This document shows positions 62,643-64,000 of a stretch of 64,000 nucleotides of DNA, piece after piece (within the stretch, counting starts at the first letter, position 1; each line of letters opens with the position of its first letter). A model generated the notes under the pieces. It saw only the letters and a list, made by a program, of their open reading frames with translations, was not told where the DNA came from and searched no databases. Location of the stretch: positions 1-64,000 of the forward strand of contig CACYVC010000007.1 of the NCBI GenBank assembly GCA_902777835.1. Direction: 5' to 3'. The stretch is from an uncultured Bacteroidales bacterium. Its GTDB lineage: Bacteria; Bacteroidota; Bacteroidia; Bacteroidales; Muribaculaceae. A program made the position numbers and the translations under genes.

Positions 62643-64000
62643 TTAGCTTCCCAGAAGGATATTATATACAGTCGTTATGTCGGCGGCAGTGATGTCGCCG
62701 TCATTGTTTTGGTCTCCATTAACAAGATTGGAGTCGTCGTTGTTAAGCAACCAGTTATAAAGCGCGGTAACATCGGCTGCCGTCACTTCGCCGTCGCCGT
62801 TTACATCACCAGGCATAGCTACAGCGACTGTCACAGTATATTTTGCAAGACCGTTGCCAGGAACGTACATGTAGATAAACATCTCATTGCTCTTATCACC
62901 AGGCGCAGCAAGACATGGTGTGCTCATTGTGGTGCTGTTAACCAAGCCCATTCCATTCTTGGGCAAAGTCCACAGTGGAGAGAAGCCCTCAAAGTCATCG
63001 CCATCGGCATTCACCGCAAGTTTGAAATTGTAACCAACAGATGTCTGATAGTCGTTATTGGAGTAGAACAGGAAGTGCTTTCCACCTAGCTCAAAGGTCT
63101 CGATGCCGTCGTTGGCAGCGCTCTCGCTCATAAGCGCCCCGTTGCTGGCAAAGCTGTCGAGAATCGCACCATTGGCAAGACTATAGACAGTGGGCTCAAT
63201 TCCTGAGCCATGCACGAGCACACGGTCGCTGCTGAGAGCCTTAATGCGTGGTGAGGTTCCGAAGTTTGCAGCATTGGAAGGATACATTTCATTGACAAGT
63301 ACTACCTTAGTGTCCGATAGAGAGCCATTGGTTATCGTCCAACGAATAATCTCATTGCTTCGTGATAGCGCAGCAAACACCTCGAAGTCGCCCGAAGTGA
63401 CGTCGCCGAGCACGTCGATATGGTCGATGCGTCCCGACGACTCGCTGGTAGAGAGTGTAGCACGAAGTGTCACAGCGCCGTTTGTTGGATTCACGCTATA
63501 TATCACGAGCGGGGTATTGTTGATCTTGAGCAACATGTTGCTGATGAGCAAGTTGCCAGCATCATCAACTAGCACATTGTTGCAAGGAAAGTAATCGCCT
63601 TGCACCTCGGCAGGCAGTTCAAGGTCGCGCAGCCACTCGCCCGTCTTTGCGTTATACACGCGCAGATAGCAGTCGGCATTTGAAGCGTTCTTGCTACGGC
63701 CTGTGAGATATACATTGTCGCCAAGCACCGCAAACGAGCGGTTGAATGTGCCGTAGTTTTCTTGCTCAAAGTTATTGTAGTTGCTCTTAACTGAGCGCAG
63801 CCAGTTGTTGGTGATTGACACGCCATTGATGGGAGCGTAGGTATCGTTGTCAACATCTATCTTGCGGATATATCCTGGCTCGGTAGCGCCGGTGGTTATT
63901 TCAGTGATGGTGAATGAGCGAGTCTCGCTCACATTTGGGTCACAGCCAGCGGCAGTAGTGCTCACACGCCAGTAATAGGTGCCCTCACCCAGCAGAGCAA
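62643..64000 (-). CDS. Partial secreted putative propeller protein with dockerin
   Basis: The 3' part of a gene that runs off the right edge; the frame is open to the end of the window, reading LLGEGTYYWRVSTTAAG like the last strands of a fibronectin III domain. The GTG at 63963-63965 is therefore not a start. Then comes a region related to the 47074 and 48666 products (APINGVSITNNWLRS, YLRVYNAKTGEW, HIDVLGDVTSGDFEVF) and a dockerin with DVNGDG and DQNNDG loops. The function is unassigned. It is the third member of this small family. Confidence 0.75.
   Translation of the reverse strand, partial: ALLGEGTYYWRVSTTAAGCDPNVSETRSFTITEITTGATEPGYIRKIDVDNDTYAPINGVSITNNWLRSVKSNYNNFEQENYGTFNRSFAVLGDNVYLTGRSKNASNADCYLRVYNAKTGEWLRDLELPAEVQGDYFPCNNVLVDDAGNLLISNMLLKINNTPLVIYSVNPTNGAVTLRATLSTSESSGRIDHIDVLGDVTSGDFEVFAALSRSNEIIRWTITNGSLSDTKVVLVNEMYPSNAANFGTSPRIKALSSDRVLVHGSGIEPTVYSLANGAILDSFASNGALMSESAANDGIETFELGGKHFLFYSNNDYQTSVGYNFKLAVNADGDDFEGFSPLWTLPKNGMGLVNSTTMSTPCLAAPGDKSNEMFIYMYVPGNGLAKYTVTVAVAMPGDVNGDGEVTAADVTALYNWLLNNDDSNLVNGDQNNDGDITAADITTVYNILLGS

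Noticed and set aside
63963-63965. GTG start for the right-edge gene
   Set aside because: The frame is open to the window edge and codes for fibronectin-like sequence upstream, so the gene begins outside the window.

Overview
The window looks like chromosomal DNA of a gut-type member of the order Bacteroidales, perhaps Muribaculaceae or Prevotellaceae; the family is not certain. The reasons are TAnnTTTG promoter boxes with an upstream TTG, a SusC/SusD pair, T9SS-type C-terminal tails, BspA-like surface proteins, C10 (streptopain-like) proteases, and many proteins ending in a Bacteroidales-style dockerin repeat. I see no rRNA, tRNA, CRISPR array, phage or transposase gene. The left edge carries short direct repeats resembling the end of an IS21-type element.

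Layout. (1) 1-3.7 kb: histidine utilisation genes hutH and hutI (overlapping, + strand), then a ClbS/DfsB-family protein. (2) 3.7-29 kb: a run of large secreted proteins, nearly all on the minus strand: a BspA-like protein with a possible beta-prism domain, five C10 cysteine proteases, two protease-less paralogs, and one + strand DUF285 repeat protein. (3) 29-34.2 kb, + strand: a C45-type Ntn hydrolase, a frameshifted macroglobulin-like (MG2) protein and a small beta-barrel-like protein. (4) 34.4-53 kb, minus strand: two subtilisin-like (S8) proteases, two NAGPA-type phosphodiester glycosidases, two related putative beta-propeller proteins and a BspA-like leucine-rich repeat protein. (5) 53.1-54.3 kb: a 1.26 kb gene-free stretch rich in small perfect hairpins. 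(6) 54.3-62.2 kb: a four-gene SusC/SusD/lipoprotein operon on the minus strand. (7) At the right edge, a truncated third putative propeller protein with a dockerin.

Sixteen of 27 genes encode a signal-peptide protein ending in a two-repeat dockerin, yet no cohesin is visible. Two others end in a T9SS-like tail in the same place. The proteases share a C-terminal toolkit: Ig-like domains, an approximately 190-residue domain I cannot name (nine copies in eight proteins), and a fibronectin type III domain that in seven proteins is split by a jelly-roll-like insertion. Most protease genes share a promoter with 20-21 bp spacing, and seven share an 18-nt element in the 5' leader, which suggests co-regulation. 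A reasonable reading is an extracellular protein- and glycoprotein-degrading locus, whose products could feed amino acid catabolism (hut) and the SusCD importer. That link is inference.
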